A DNA stretch of 37,584 nucleotides from Candidatus Gastranaerophilales bacterium (GCA_947624685.1 CANQLJ010000016.1:1-37584), one strand, 5' to 3'; numbered from the stretch's first letter, positions 1 to 8,584 are shown. The notes: generated by a model not told the origin, from the letters alone. Numbers and translations are program-made.

Positions 1-811
1 TTAGCCCCCCCCCCTCGGGAATAACATGTGCGTAACCGAAGCCCTCATGCTCTATTGAAGCAGAGGAATCTTTATCGGCGAGGCCAAAATTTTCTATTTT
101 GACATTTTTTAAATTATTTAATTCGAGCGTTTTTAAAGCAAGATTATAATTTACATTCGAAGCTTCAAATGAAATAATACTGCTTGTCGGAAAAAATTCC
201 CGAAATATTAAAACACTATCTGCCAAATAACAACCCACATCAATAATTGTTTTATCTTTGATATAGTCTTTATTTTTAATTGCGTCGCAGCCGTTTTTCC
301 AATAAAATACCGACGGTTCAAAATAATTTATGGGCAATTTATATTTACCGTTTTCAAAGTGATCTTTGACCTTTTTGGAGGCTTTTTTAAATTTTCTTAT
401 TTTGTCTATTGTTTCAAGTTCATCTGTATCATAAATATCAGAATTTAAAACGGTTTTATAATAATATAATTTATCCAATCTTTCTAAGATTTTTTTAGCA
501 TTTTGACAAGCGTCAAAGCTGAGGTTTTTTAATAAATCATCAACATTTTTCTTATGTTCCTCAAGTGTCATATCATCTCGTTTTTTAGAATCCTCCATAT
601 GGGTATTAAACTTTAAAACACCTTCCAAATCCGATATAAGCCCCCATACTTTTTGCTCTAAAGCAAACATCATCCATCTTGTTTCTTCATTTTCCCTTCT
701 CAATTGAAGATATTTTGATTTAACGGCAAAACGAATCCCAAAAATAGTAACAATTTTGTGTTTTTTTCTTTTTTCATTTTTTATCGAAAATATCTTCTCT
801 AAAAACTTCAT
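1..811 (-). CDS. FkbM-family methyltransferase, 3' end beyond window
   Basis: Open from ATG at 811 to the window edge (270 codons). A TAGGAGAG ribosome site sits just upstream of the ATG. Residues ~195-260 read as the start of an SAM-methyltransferase fold of the FkbM type: DVGCYLADSVLIF, then IISFEASNVNY, then LKNVKIENFGLAD. These enzymes usually O-methylate sugars. The first ~190 residues are a charged, helical extension starting with a short IFGIRF motif also seen in other proteins here. A G10 tract encodes Gly267-269, just after HVIPEG. With 10 Gs the frame stays open to the edge; with 9 Gs it would stop at once (GGC TAA). Family call is fairly sure; the true C-terminus and the ON length cannot be seen. 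Confidence 0.8.
   Translation of the reverse strand, partial: MKFLEKIFSIKNEKRKKHKIVTIFGIRFAVKSKYLQLRRENEETRWMMFALEQKVWGLISDLEGVLKFNTHMEDSKKRDDMTLEEHKKNVDDLLKNLSFDACQNAKKILERLDKLYYYKTVLNSDIYDTDELETIDKIRKFKKASKKVKDHFENGKYKLPINYFEPSVFYWKNGCDAIKNKDYIKDKTIIDVGCYLADSVLIFREFFPTSSIISFEASNVNYNLALKTLELNNLKNVKIENFGLADKDSSASIEHEGFGYAHVIPEGGGL
5..14 (-). repeat. Poly-G tract (G10 on minus strand) in FkbM gene
   Basis: Ten consecutive C on the plus strand, read as G10 inside the FkbM methyltransferase. It is followed by CTAA, so loss of one G gives an immediate stop. This is the first of five G9-G10 tracts in the window and is typical of slipped-strand phase variation. Confidence 0.85.
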
Positions 812-892
812 AATCTCTCCTAATATCAATTAAATTAAACAATTAACTTAATTCTAATCCATTCAATAAATTAAATCAAATACTTAACCAAA

Positions 893-1855
893 CTATAATT
901 GCGAAGCAACTTCGCAAGTAGTCTTTCCGATTGGGATACATCTTTTACAAGCGTCCTGATAAGGTTTTTTATAGAAATTAATCAAATCGTCTCTAAGGTT
1001 TTTTGATGATAAAATTTCAACATAATCATCATTTTGAATAATATTTAATTCCCGAGCGCTTGAAGCTTTTGAACAAACTTCGATTTTGCCGTTTAGTATC
1101 TGGGTGCAGTTCACTCTTTCGCAGGTGCGAAATTTTTCTTTTGTCGTTTCAATATCGCTATCCGCCTCGTTTTTAAAGCCTTCTTCGCTGCACCAGGCGA
1201 TAGAATCAACAAATTGATATTTAACATTTATTTTATCTAAGGTGTTTTTTATCTCCTCGGGCTTTACTATATTTTTAAGATTTTCATTTGAAGTGTAGTT
1301 TGAGATGAAAAAATAGACTTTTTTATTATATTTTTTTAGCACATCAAGAGTTTTTTGATTCGGAATAATTGTTGCATTTGTTGTAATTCGAACAAAATTA
1401 ATCTTATCCTGTTCAAGCGCATAAGATAATATCTCGCTAAAATTCGGATGCAAAAGAGGTTCCCCCCCTAAAAGCACAAAATGATTTATCATATCGACAT
1501 CAGATAAAATCTTATCAAGATTTGATTTGAATTCATCTAAACTCACTATAATATGACAGTTGTTGTTGAATTTTGGAATCAAAGCGTTGCATTGGCTGCA
1601 TTTTAGGGTACATCTTGTGGTAATAGCGTATTCGATTTGAGGAATCGAAAATTTATTTTTAAGATAAAAATTTTCAATTTCTTCATTTGTAAATTCATTT
1701 AAAATCTGTTCTTTTTTCAAAGGATTTAAGAATTTTCCCTCTTTAAACCACATAAATTTCAAGCTTTGAATTGCAAATTTTATTTTTGCGTTTTGTTCAA
1801 AATATCTTTTATAAAAAGAGGGCTCGATATTGTATTTTTCTTTTAAAGGGAGCAT
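893..1855 (-). CDS. Radical SAM enzyme (paralogue 1)
   Basis: 320 aa from ATG at 1855. The frame is open further upstream to 1942, but that would overlap the preceding gene, and 1855 gives a length matching the paralogue next door (318 aa). Cys82-x3-Cys86-x2-Cys89 (TRCTLKCSQC) is the 4Fe-4S/SAM motif and LLGGEPLLHP is the SAM-binding GGEP motif. The C-terminal third has spaced cysteines (CERVNC, EVCSKA, CKRC) like a SPASM/twitch auxiliary-cluster region. The N-terminus (FYKRYFEQNA, LKFMWFKEGKF) is shared with the next gene only. The substrate is unknown; in this setting it may modify a sugar or a peptide. The GGEP codons contain a G7 run, short of the other tracts. Confidence 0.85.
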   Translation of the reverse strand: MLPLKEKYNIEPSFYKRYFEQNAKIKFAIQSLKFMWFKEGKFLNPLKKEQILNEFTNEEIENFYLKNKFSIPQIEYAITTRCTLKCSQCNALIPKFNNNCHIIVSLDEFKSNLDKILSDVDMINHFVLLGGEPLLHPNFSEILSYALEQDKINFVRITTNATIIPNQKTLDVLKKYNKKVYFFISNYTSNENLKNIVKPEEIKNTLDKINVKYQFVDSIAWCSEEGFKNEADSDIETTKEKFRTCERVNCTQILNGKIEVCSKASSARELNIIQNDDYVEILSSKNLRDDLINFYKKPYQDACKRCIPIGKTTCEVASQL

Positions 1856-1893
1856 ATAATGCCTACTTTCCGTGTTTAAAATTGAATTACTTT

Positions 1894-2850
1894 TTATTTT
1901 TCCTGCAGGGCCGGTTTGACCGTTTTGTCGGACAAAATACAATATTTACAAGAATCCGAAAAAGGTTTATTGAAAAATTTTATTAAATCTTCTTTGAGAT
2001 TTTTGCTGTTTAAAATATCGATATAATCATTTGTATCAATAATTCCCAATTCTCTTGCAACAAGGGCTTTAGAACAAATGTCAAATTTTGAATTCAATAT
2101 TTGAGAACATTTAATTCTATAGCAATTTTGCGCTTTGTTGACTGTGTCAATATCATCTTGCGCAGTTTTTGACATTCCTTTTTCTTCAAGCCAATTCCAG
2201 CTATCTACCATTTGAAATTTGATATTATTTTTATGCAAAATTTCTTTTATTTCTTCATACTTAGATAGCTTTGATAATTCCGAATTAGCAGAATAGTTGC
2301 TCAAAAAGACATAGATTTTTTTATTATATTTATTTAAAACTTCAATCAGTTCGTCGTTTGGAATTATTGTTGCGTTTGTTGTGAGCCTTGTTATGGAGAT
2401 TTTTTCTTGTCTTAGCGCATAATCAAGCATCTTGGCTAAATTCGGATTAATCAAAGGTTCGCCCCCTAAAATTATAAGGGTTCTAAGCGAATTCAATGCC
2501 ATCAATAAGCTATCGAGCTGATTTTTAAAATCTTCAAAAGTCATATCAATGTGTTTAACTTTGTTTAATTGAGGAATTAAAGCGCAGCAATCAACACATT
2601 TTAAGCTGCATTTTGTCGTAATACAAAATTCAACTTGAGGCAGGTTTAATCTGCCGCAATTAAAATCTTCAATTTCTTCTTGAATATATTTTTGCAGTGT
2701 TTCATCTTTTTTCATCGGATGGATGAACTTGCCTTCTTTAAACCACATAAATTTAAGCATATCAACGCTTAATCGATTTGTTGCGTTTTGCTCGATATAT
2801 CTTTTATAAAACGTTTTTGATATTTCTTGTTTAGTAATTGTTTCTTGCAT
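1894..2850 (-). CDS. Radical SAM enzyme (paralogue 2)
   Basis: 318 aa, ATG at 2850 preceded by AAGGAAAATA. Cys81-x3-Cys85-x2-Cys88 (TKCSLKCVDC) and LGGEPLINP mark the radical SAM core; C-terminal cysteines (CYRIKC, FDICSKA, CKYC) suggest a second cluster. It is clearly a tandem duplicate of the downstream gene: same N-terminal block (FYKRYIEQNA, LKFMWFKEGKF), same order of motifs (TTNATIIPN, SNYS, ARELGII). It lies 8 bp after a GT2 gene in the same operon. Likely a cytoplasmic enzyme in the pathway that makes or tailors a glycan unit; exact reaction unknown. Confidence 0.85.
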   Translation of the reverse strand: MQETITKQEISKTFYKRYIEQNATNRLSVDMLKFMWFKEGKFIHPMKKDETLQKYIQEEIEDFNCGRLNLPQVEFCITTKCSLKCVDCCALIPQLNKVKHIDMTFEDFKNQLDSLLMALNSLRTLIILGGEPLINPNLAKMLDYALRQEKISITRLTTNATIIPNDELIEVLNKYNKKIYVFLSNYSANSELSKLSKYEEIKEILHKNNIKFQMVDSWNWLEEKGMSKTAQDDIDTVNKAQNCYRIKCSQILNSKFDICSKALVARELGIIDTNDYIDILNSKNLKEDLIKFFNKPFSDSCKYCILSDKTVKPALQEK

Positions 2851-2858
2851 TATTTTCC

Positions 2859-3536
2859 TTATTTTCTTAACTTAGCTCTTAAAATTGACGCATAGTCTTT
2901 AAATTCGCGATTTTGTTGCATTTTTCCAAAGTTTGTCATATGGAGTCTTCTTTTTGTCGAGATGAAATCGATTTTTTTAATTTTTAAATTATTCTGAATC
3001 ATCTTCGTCTGCCATTCTATTATCTCGCCCGCCTTAAGGGATTCGTTGAAACAGCCTATAATATCAAACACATCTTTTTTCATTAAAATTGCGCAGGTAA
3101 ATAAACCATAATAGGCTTGAGGCTTGGCAATTGTTTTTTGTTTTTCTTCTTGCGAAATATCATCGGATATAAAATCCTGGACTTTTGCTTGAATAGCATA
3201 TAATGAAGAATCTTTTTTAAATTCATCCAAAAAAAGATTCAATGTGTTTGGGTTCATTATATCGTCGCTATCGCAAAAAATGATATAAGAACCTTTTGCA
3301 ATTTTTAAAGCTTGGTTTTTAGCGACAACCGGGCCTTTTGATATTTCGTTTCTTATAACAACACAATTAAATTTTTTTGCAATTAACCCTGTGTTATCAT
3401 TTGACCCATCATCAACAAGGATTATTTCAATATCGGCATTTTGGTTTTTTATTGAAATAAGTAAATCTTCAAGATATTTTTCGCCGTTTTTACAAGGGAT
3501 TATAACTGAAATCATCGGAGACGATATAGCAGACAT
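2859..3536 (-). CDS. Family 2 glycosyltransferase
   Basis: 225 aa GT-A fold: ISVIIPCKNGEKYLEDLL, then VDDGSNDNTG, then the DxD-type CDSDD. This is compact, with the catalytic domain and a short tail. The ATG at 3536 overlaps the stop of the upstream GT2 (TAATG), so translation is probably coupled; an internal ATG at about 3515 (MISVIIP) is an alternative start. It resembles its upstream neighbour in length, in the NG(E)KY..I/L motif and in the C-terminal RRLHMTNFGKMQQNREFKDY block, so the pair look like an old duplication. Donor and acceptor sugars cannot be told. Confidence 0.85.
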   Translation of the reverse strand: MSAISSPMISVIIPCKNGEKYLEDLLISIKNQNADIEIILVDDGSNDNTGLIAKKFNCVVIRNEISKGPVVAKNQALKIAKGSYIIFCDSDDIMNPNTLNLFLDEFKKDSSLYAIQAKVQDFISDDISQEEKQKTIAKPQAYYGLFTCAILMKKDVFDIIGCFNESLKAGEIIEWQTKMIQNNLKIKKIDFISTKRRLHMTNFGKMQQNREFKDYASILRAKLRK

Positions 3537-4306
3537 TATGCAGCCTCCTTAATTTCAAAGATGAAATCAAGAAGGGAGGTTACTCTCTCTCTCTCTCTTA
3601 CTGCCGCAACGGTTTTGAGGTTATCTTGTTTTTCTTTATCCATATCTGAATTAATTTTTATTCTCTCTCTTAAAACTTTTATATAATCTTTGTACTCATC
3701 TTTTTGATTTGTTCTTCCGTAGTTTAAATCGTGGATTCTTCTTTCGCAGGAGACAAAATCAATCTTTTTTATTTCAAATCCGAATTTTTTTAAACGATTT
3801 GTTAAATCAATAACATCGCCCGTTATAATATCTTCTCGAAAATCGCCAATCATGTCAAGTATGTCTTTTTTAAACATAGTTGAACCCGTTAAAATTCCCC
3901 AAAACGGTTCTTTTTTGCAAAAGCGGATTTGCTCCGGCGTATCGGGTGAGCAAAAGTCTTTTAATTTTGCCATAATTATTTTAACGTTTTTATCTTTTTG
4001 AAATTCGTCATAAAGACGCTTTAAAGCACCGGGGGCCAATTTGTCGTCCTGGTCGATTGTGAGCCAATAATTACCTTTTGATAGTTTAATACCTTTGTTT
4101 TTGCCCGCAACTTGGCCTTTTCTTTTTTCATTAACGTAGACGAAGCAGCCCATAGAACGCGCAATTTTTGCCGTAGAATCACAAGAAACATCATCAATGA
4201 CTATTATTTCAACAGGCATGTTTTGAGATTTTATGCTCTCTATTGTTTCTTTGATATATTTTTCCCCGTTAAAAGAAGGAATAACAACTGTTATTAAATC
4301 TTGCAT
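3536..4306 (-). CDS. Family 2 glycosyltransferase with (AG)8 repeat near 3' end
   Basis: 256 aa. ITVVIPSFNGEKYIKETI, IDDVSCDSTA and TIDQDDK are the GT2 nucleotide-sugar motifs. The C-terminal part (CERRIHDLNYGRTNQKDEYKDY) matches the downstream GT2, then an extra tail of about 35 residues follows. The tail holds an (AG)8 run that codes RERERV. Changing the run by one unit either way gives a stop within a few codons and would uncouple the overlapping start of the next gene. The gene follows an 86-bp gap with no clear signal after the AKR/radical SAM gene. Donor and acceptor unknown. Confidence 0.85.
   Translation of the reverse strand: MQDLITVVIPSFNGEKYIKETIESIKSQNMPVEIIVIDDVSCDSTAKIARSMGCFVYVNEKRKGQVAGKNKGIKLSKGNYWLTIDQDDKLAPGALKRLYDEFQKDKNVKIIMAKLKDFCSPDTPEQIRFCKKEPFWGILTGSTMFKKDILDMIGDFREDIITGDVIDLTNRLKKFGFEIKKIDFVSCERRIHDLNYGRTNQKDEYKDYIKVLRERIKINSDMDKEKQDNLKTVAAVRERERVTSLLDFIFEIKEAA
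3583..3598 (-). repeat. (AG)8 dinucleotide repeat inside GT2 gene
   Basis: Eight CT units on the plus strand, (AG)8 in the coding strand, in frame as R-E-R-E-R-V. Loss of one unit reads SNLPS then stop; gain of one unit gives GAG TAA. It is long enough to slip during replication. A weaker CT4 run lies at 3663-3670. Confidence 0.75.
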
Positions 4307-4392
4307 AATTATTTTGGCTTCTAATTTACATCCGCGTATTTATCAAGCAAAATAATTATATAATAACCCGTTTTTAGCGCACAAGTTTAGAA

Positions 4393-5862
4393 TCATTGTT
4401 TTTTACAATTATTAATCTGTTGTGCGGGCAATAATATTTTTTCATAATTTTTCATATCACAGCAGCCGCATATATCAAATTCTTCTGCGCTTATGAATTT
4501 ATTAAAATCATCGCAAGTAAAGTTTTTCTTTTTGAAATCCAGCATTTCATAGTCGAATTTCTTTCCGGCTTCATCGTTAATATAAACGGCACGCGCGCAA
4601 GGGTACATTTTTCCGTTTGAAAGCATCATACAGTATTTAAAGCTACATCTTTCGTAATTTGATTGCGCAAGATTTTTGTCAATGTCTTTTGGCTCTTTTA
4701 TGACAATTTCGGGCTGCTGCCACCAATAGTAGCTTTCGACAAAATTGCAAATAATGTTGTTATCTTTACATAATTGGACAATTTTTTCAAAGTTTTCTTG
4801 CAGCTTAGGGACATTTTTTGAATAATTTGAAATATAAATTGATGCGTTTTTTGCTCCCTTTAGTTCTTTAATTAATTCATCGGATGGAATAACGGAAGCG
4901 TTTGTCACAATTATTGTTCTTTCGATTTTTCTTTGTTTCTTTGAGTATTTGACCATTTTTGCAATGTCTTTATTTAAAAGAGGCTCCCCGCCCAACAAAA
5001 CCATATCATACACGCGATTGACGTTTTTTGTTAATGTATCAATATAGTCCTTAAATTCAAGAAAATTCATCGTGTGAAGGTTTTCTTTTTTATAATAAGG
5101 AATCATATGGGCACATTGGGCGCATTTAATGGTGCAGATATTTGTCACTTGGACGTTTTGGTGAGCGATTATGGCTTTTTTTGCGTATTTTAGACGCAAT
5201 TTTATAAAATAATCCTGAAGTTTTGTATATTTTTTATAACCGTATAATTTTTGAGAAACGTGGATTTGATTGAAGATATAGTCTCTGTCGCTTCTGTTTG
5301 CGTGTTTTCTTTCAAGAGATGTTTCTATATCATAATTCGGGATAACATTATTTTTATAGCGATAAAATCGCATATCAAGAGATTTTTTAAATAAAGGAAT
5401 GATACCAAAAAGATAATATTTCTTTTTGTGGGAATTGTTTCTGTTTTTAGCGTTATTGCATATTTTTTTGCTCTTTAAGATGGGGATAAAATTAAATAAA
5501 TAAAAATTTTCTATGTCATTATTAAAAGAGCTTATTTTAAATTTCATTATGGGCAAAAAGCCGAATAAATAGAGCTTTGAAACATCGGGGGTTTTATTTT
5601 TCCATTTAATAAGGGGCAAAAGAAAATTGAATTGAACTTTTTTTATGACTTCTTTTTTATATAGTTCATTTTCAAGCATCCAGTAATTAAAAATGCAATC
5701 GGGTGATTTTAAAGGATTGACGGGTCTTGCGTTTAGTGTATCGAGTTTTTCCATATCTTTTGGTGATACATTAAAATCTAAGACTTTTAGATCTTTTATA
5801 TTTAAAACATCATCAGAAGAAATAACGACACTATAGCCTTTTTGAAGATTCCAGCGAATCAA
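4393..5862 (-). CDS. AKR C-terminus fused to radical SAM enzyme (downstream half of a phase-variable gene)
   Basis: Read from ATG at 5862 this is 489 aa, but the frame is open back to the poly-G tract at 5955-5963 with AKR-like sequence (DEISKKYNKNYNEILIRW). Residues 1-~65 are the AKR barrel end (LIRWNLQKGYSVVISSDD). Then come three copies of a [LFY]YLF[GN]F/IIP motif (~95-165), and a radical SAM domain from ~230 with CTIKCAQC (C-x3-C-x2-C), LLGGEPLLN and a cysteine-rich end (CSFKYC, PCARA, CGCC). One extra G in the tract would join it to the AKR half upstream (5949-6656) into a 754-aa AKR-radical SAM protein. As written the join is broken, so this is probably the OFF state. Internal initiation at 5862 cannot be excluded, but no clear ribosome site is seen there. 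Confidence 0.8.
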   Translation of the reverse strand: MIRWNLQKGYSVVISSDDVLNIKDLKVLDFNVSPKDMEKLDTLNARPVNPLKSPDCIFNYWMLENELYKKEVIKKVQFNFLLPLIKWKNKTPDVSKLYLFGFLPIMKFKISSFNNDIENFYLFNFIPILKSKKICNNAKNRNNSHKKKYYLFGIIPLFKKSLDMRFYRYKNNVIPNYDIETSLERKHANRSDRDYIFNQIHVSQKLYGYKKYTKLQDYFIKLRLKYAKKAIIAHQNVQVTNICTIKCAQCAHMIPYYKKENLHTMNFLEFKDYIDTLTKNVNRVYDMVLLGGEPLLNKDIAKMVKYSKKQRKIERTIIVTNASVIPSDELIKELKGAKNASIYISNYSKNVPKLQENFEKIVQLCKDNNIICNFVESYYWWQQPEIVIKEPKDIDKNLAQSNYERCSFKYCMMLSNGKMYPCARAVYINDEAGKKFDYEMLDFKKKNFTCDDFNKFISAEEFDICGCCDMKNYEKILLPAQQINNCKKQ

Positions 5863-5948
5863 AATTTCATTATAATTTTTGTTATATTTTTTTGAAATTT
5901 CATCCGTGATTTCGTTTTCAATATAGCCAATGTTGTCTTGTTCAAATC

Positions 5949-6656
5949 TTATAGCCCCCCCCCAACGGAGTTTAAGAGTTCGTCATTTTTTTCAAATATA
6001 TTTTCAACACTTTCTATTACACTCATACAATTAATGTTTCTTTGTTTACACCAATTTACAACTTCATTTTGCTGCCATTGAAACGATAATTCAAGCTGAT
6101 TTACAAAGGGGAGAATTTTTGCGGTTTTTAAAAGTTCTTCAAGATGAAGTATCGAAAAATTAGCAACGCCTATATTTTTTATTTTTCCTTCGCTATAACA
6201 TTTTTCAAGTCCGCGCCAGGTTTCGCTGTTTATTTTTTTCCATAGGCCGTCTTTTGCTAAATTCGGGTAAGGGATTAAATATAAATCAATATAATCGAGC
6301 CCCAAGTCCTTAAGAGAGTTTTCAACCGAAGCAATTGCTTCATTATAGCCCATTTTTTGGTGCGGGTCTAATTTACAGGTTATGAATAAATCTTGTCTTT
6401 GAACAACTCCCTCGCTGATACTTTCTAATATCCCCACAGCAATTTCTCTTTGTCTGTATTGATATAGCGAAACATCAATATAGCGAAATCCCAGTTTTAT
6501 TGCATCTTTAATTTTCTTTGTCATCTCCTTGCCATCGGCGCCATAAAATAATTGCGCACCACAAAGGGACATTGGTTTTATTATATTATTTGTTTCATCT
6601 TTAATTTGTTTTTGAGATTGTGCATCAGATTGTTGAAGGGTATTATCTAAAATCAT
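5949..6656 (-). CDS. Aldo/keto reductase, truncated by poly-G tract (upstream half of AKR-radical SAM gene)
   Basis: 235 aa as written, ending VGGGL-stop directly after G9. It covers the N-terminal ~3/4 of an AKR (TIM-barrel NADPH oxidoreductase): LGFRYIDVSLYQYRQRE, FITCKLDP, LDYIDLYLIPYP, IKNIGVANFSILHLEELL, INQLELS-like (VNQLELSFQ). The Asp, a Tyr and the Lys of the tetrad have candidates, but the usual His of LIHWP is Pro (LIPYP). With G10 instead of G9 the reading continues as GGGAIRFEQDN into the AKR C-terminus and radical SAM domain (4393-5862). Upstream ribosome site is weak (GGATG, 12 nt away). It is the third of three tandem AKR genes. Confidence 0.85.
   Translation of the reverse strand: MILDNTLQQSDAQSQKQIKDETNNIIKPMSLCGAQLFYGADGKEMTKKIKDAIKLGFRYIDVSLYQYRQREIAVGILESISEGVVQRQDLFITCKLDPHQKMGYNEAIASVENSLKDLGLDYIDLYLIPYPNLAKDGLWKKINSETWRGLEKCYSEGKIKNIGVANFSILHLEELLKTAKILPFVNQLELSFQWQQNEVVNWCKQRNINCMSVIESVENIFEKNDELLNSVGGGL
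5955..5963 (-). repeat. Poly-G tract (G9) splitting AKR-radical SAM gene
   Basis: G9 on the coding strand codes Gly232-234, then CTA TAA stops the AKR. The frame needed for the downstream half differs by +1, so G10 (or G7, G13) gives the fused 754-aa product. The tract is preceded by TCCGTT, the same six bases that precede the tract in the PEP mutase gene. Confidence 0.9.
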
Positions 6657-6698
6657 AACTTATAAACATCCTTATTTTGAATTTTAAACTTTAATATT

Positions 6699-7703
6699 TT
6701 AAACGCTGTCGTCGGTAATTACTCTTAATATCGGAATATTTAAAAAGAACCATTTGGTCTTGCTCCATCTGTATTTTTTCATTTTAATCAAAGGAATAAA
6801 TCCAAAAAGATTATAGGTTCTTGTGTATACTTTGGGTCTGTATTCTTCGGCGTTGGGGTCAGGGTGTGCGAGTCTATATTTATATCCCGCATCTTCATAA
6901 CGATACATTCCAATATCAAGAGAATCGATATATTTCATTTCTTCATCAGACAATTCAAAATCATATATGTCAATGTTTTCCTTTATTTCATCAGCATTTT
7001 TTGATGAACATATCGGGATATATCCTTTTTGTAAGCACCATCTGAGTGCGACTTGGGCAAATGATTTATTGTGTCTTTGACCGATTTCTTTTAAAATGAA
7101 TTCGTCTTGGATATACATAATGGGGCTGTATGCTTCAATTGCGATTTTTTTATCTTTCAGATAATTAACAAGTTCGCAGCGCAAATTCTTTGGATTTACG
7201 CTGATTTGATTTACCATGGGTTTAATTGTCGCATAGTTCAAAAGATGAACAAAGTGCTCTTGAGAGAAATTAGATACACCGATGATTTTGACCTTATTTT
7301 CGCGATAGAGCCTTTCAATTGCTCTATAGGTATCGGCAACATATTTTTTCCATAACGGATCAAAATCCCAAGGATAATGAATTAAAACCATATCGATATA
7401 GCTAAAACTCAAGTCATTCAACAGCCCTTCGACAATTTTAATTGTTTTATTATAGCCCGGCTCGGAAATTTTTAAGGTCAAAAATAAATCTTCTCTTTTT
7501 ATGAGCTTGTTTTCGATACAATAGTTGATGCCTTTTGTTACGCCATCTAAGTTCATATAATCAACAGCTAAATCAAAATGCTTGTAGCCTTGTTTTACGG
7601 CTTCAATTACGGTATCGCAAACGAGCTTATCGTCATTTAATCTTCCTGTACCAAAAGCAAGATTGGGGATTTTTATATCATTAATCGTGAAAAATTTATC
7701 CAT
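6699..7703 (-). CDS. Aldo/keto reductase with intact catalytic tetrad
   Basis: 334 aa, ATG at 7703 behind AAGGAG. A full-length AKR: IPNLAFGTGRLND, YKHFDLAVDYMN (Asp, Tyr), FLTLKIS (Lys), DMVLIHYPWD (His), IKIIGVSNFSQEHF (VKIIGVSNFS), MVNQISVNP, ALRWCLQKGYIPICSSKNADEI. All four tetrad positions are filled, unlike the AKRs on both sides. The last ~60 residues are an extension with the motif YNLFGFIPLIKMKK and WFFLNIPILRV, shared in style with other glycan proteins here. Probably a soluble NADPH-dependent carbonyl reductase acting on a sugar intermediate. Second gene of the putative recombinase-switched operon. Confidence 0.88.
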   Translation of the reverse strand: MDKFFTINDIKIPNLAFGTGRLNDDKLVCDTVIEAVKQGYKHFDLAVDYMNLDGVTKGINYCIENKLIKREDLFLTLKISEPGYNKTIKIVEGLLNDLSFSYIDMVLIHYPWDFDPLWKKYVADTYRAIERLYRENKVKIIGVSNFSQEHFVHLLNYATIKPMVNQISVNPKNLRCELVNYLKDKKIAIEAYSPIMYIQDEFILKEIGQRHNKSFAQVALRWCLQKGYIPICSSKNADEIKENIDIYDFELSDEEMKYIDSLDIGMYRYEDAGYKYRLAHPDPNAEEYRPKVYTRTYNLFGFIPLIKMKKYRWSKTKWFFLNIPILRVITDDSV

Positions 7704-7712
7704 ATTATCTCC

Positions 7713-8558
7713 TTAAACATTAATTCCAAAAGGGGGCCATGTTTGGTTGTTTTCAATATCTAAAGAATCAAGAAAATCCATATCTTCTTTTGACAAAGAA
7801 AAATCAAAAATATTCATATCTTCAATCAAATGTTCTTCTTTTGTTGTTCTTGTCATGCATAATCGCTCGTGTTGTATGTGCCATCTTAGAATCAATTGAG
7901 CGGGCGATCTGTCGTATTTTTGGGCAAGCTTTATGATATTGTCGTCATAGCAAGCTTTGCCATATCTCATACTTGCCCAGGTTTGAACTATGATTGAATT
8001 TTGTTTGGTAAAATTCTCAACGTCTTTTTGTTGAAAATAAGGATTTATCTCCAATTGATTAATCATTGGCTTGATTTTTGCTTCTTTTAATAAAAGCTCA
8101 ATATATTTTATTGAGCAGTTTGAAATTCCGATTACTCTTATTTTATTTTCTGAGTATAATTCTTCCATTGCTCTATAGCTGTCGAGAAACAAAGTTTCCA
8201 CTTCAGCGCTATACCAGGAAGGGTAGCGGATTTGATATATGTCAATGTAATCGGTATCTAAATTTTCACAGCTTTTTTTAAAACATTCTTTTGTGTCGCT
8301 ATAGCCTTGATAATAGCTTTCAACTTTGGTGGATAAAAGAATGTCTTCTCTTTTTATTATGTTGTTTTTGATGCAGTTTTTAACCCCTATCCCAAGGCTC
8401 ACTTCATTTTTAAAGCCGTTTGAAGTTTCAAGAAGCCTCACGCCGTTTTCAATCGCCGTGATAACTGTTCTTTCACATAAACTCCCGGGCTCGAGATGAT
8501 GTATGCCAAAACCTAAAACAGGCAGTTTTACGCCATTTTCGAGTTCTATATGGTTCAT
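7713..8558 (-). CDS. Aldo/keto reductase-like protein with degenerate active site
   Basis: 281 aa from ATG at 8558 (MNHIELENG, the normal AKR start); the open frame extends to 8633 but that part lies within the inverted repeat region. Barrel motifs are present: LPVLGFGIHHLEPG, LDTDYIDIYQIRYP, IRVIGISNCSIKYIELLL, MINQLEINPYFQ, ILRWHIQHERLC. Catalytic positions are altered: DTA..Y is ETSNGF (Asp to Glu, Tyr to Phe) and the His of LIHWP is Arg (QIRYP); only the Lys (STKVE) stays. It may therefore be a structural or binding paralogue rather than an oxidoreductase. First gene of the operon, starting 18 bp beyond the left inverted repeat; its ribosome site is weak (AAGAAAG). Confidence 0.85.
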   Translation of the reverse strand: MNHIELENGVKLPVLGFGIHHLEPGSLCERTVITAIENGVRLLETSNGFKNEVSLGIGVKNCIKNNIIKREDILLSTKVESYYQGYSDTKECFKKSCENLDTDYIDIYQIRYPSWYSAEVETLFLDSYRAMEELYSENKIRVIGISNCSIKYIELLLKEAKIKPMINQLEINPYFQQKDVENFTKQNSIIVQTWASMRYGKACYDDNIIKLAQKYDRSPAQLILRWHIQHERLCMTRTTKEEHLIEDMNIFDFSLSKEDMDFLDSLDIENNQTWPPFGINV

Positions 8559-8575
8559 TTTACGATTCTTTCTTA

Positions 8576-8584
8576 TGCTACAAT
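8576..8584 (+). promoter_or_regulatory. Possible extended -10 promoter for the recombinase
   Basis: TGCTACAAT fits TGnTATAAT in 5 of 6 core bases and points into the cassette; no good -35 is seen. The matching place in the right repeat reads TGCAACAAT, which is worse, so only the left end could fire inward. A transcript would begin near 8591, ahead of the ribosome site at 8632. Confidence 0.35.

Noticed and set aside
1472-1478. G7 run in radical SAM paralogue 1
   Set aside because: It codes the conserved GGEP motif and is shorter than the G9-G10 tracts; selection on the protein explains it.
3663-3670. Second CT4 run as phase-variable repeat
   Set aside because: Four units are too few to expect slippage above background.
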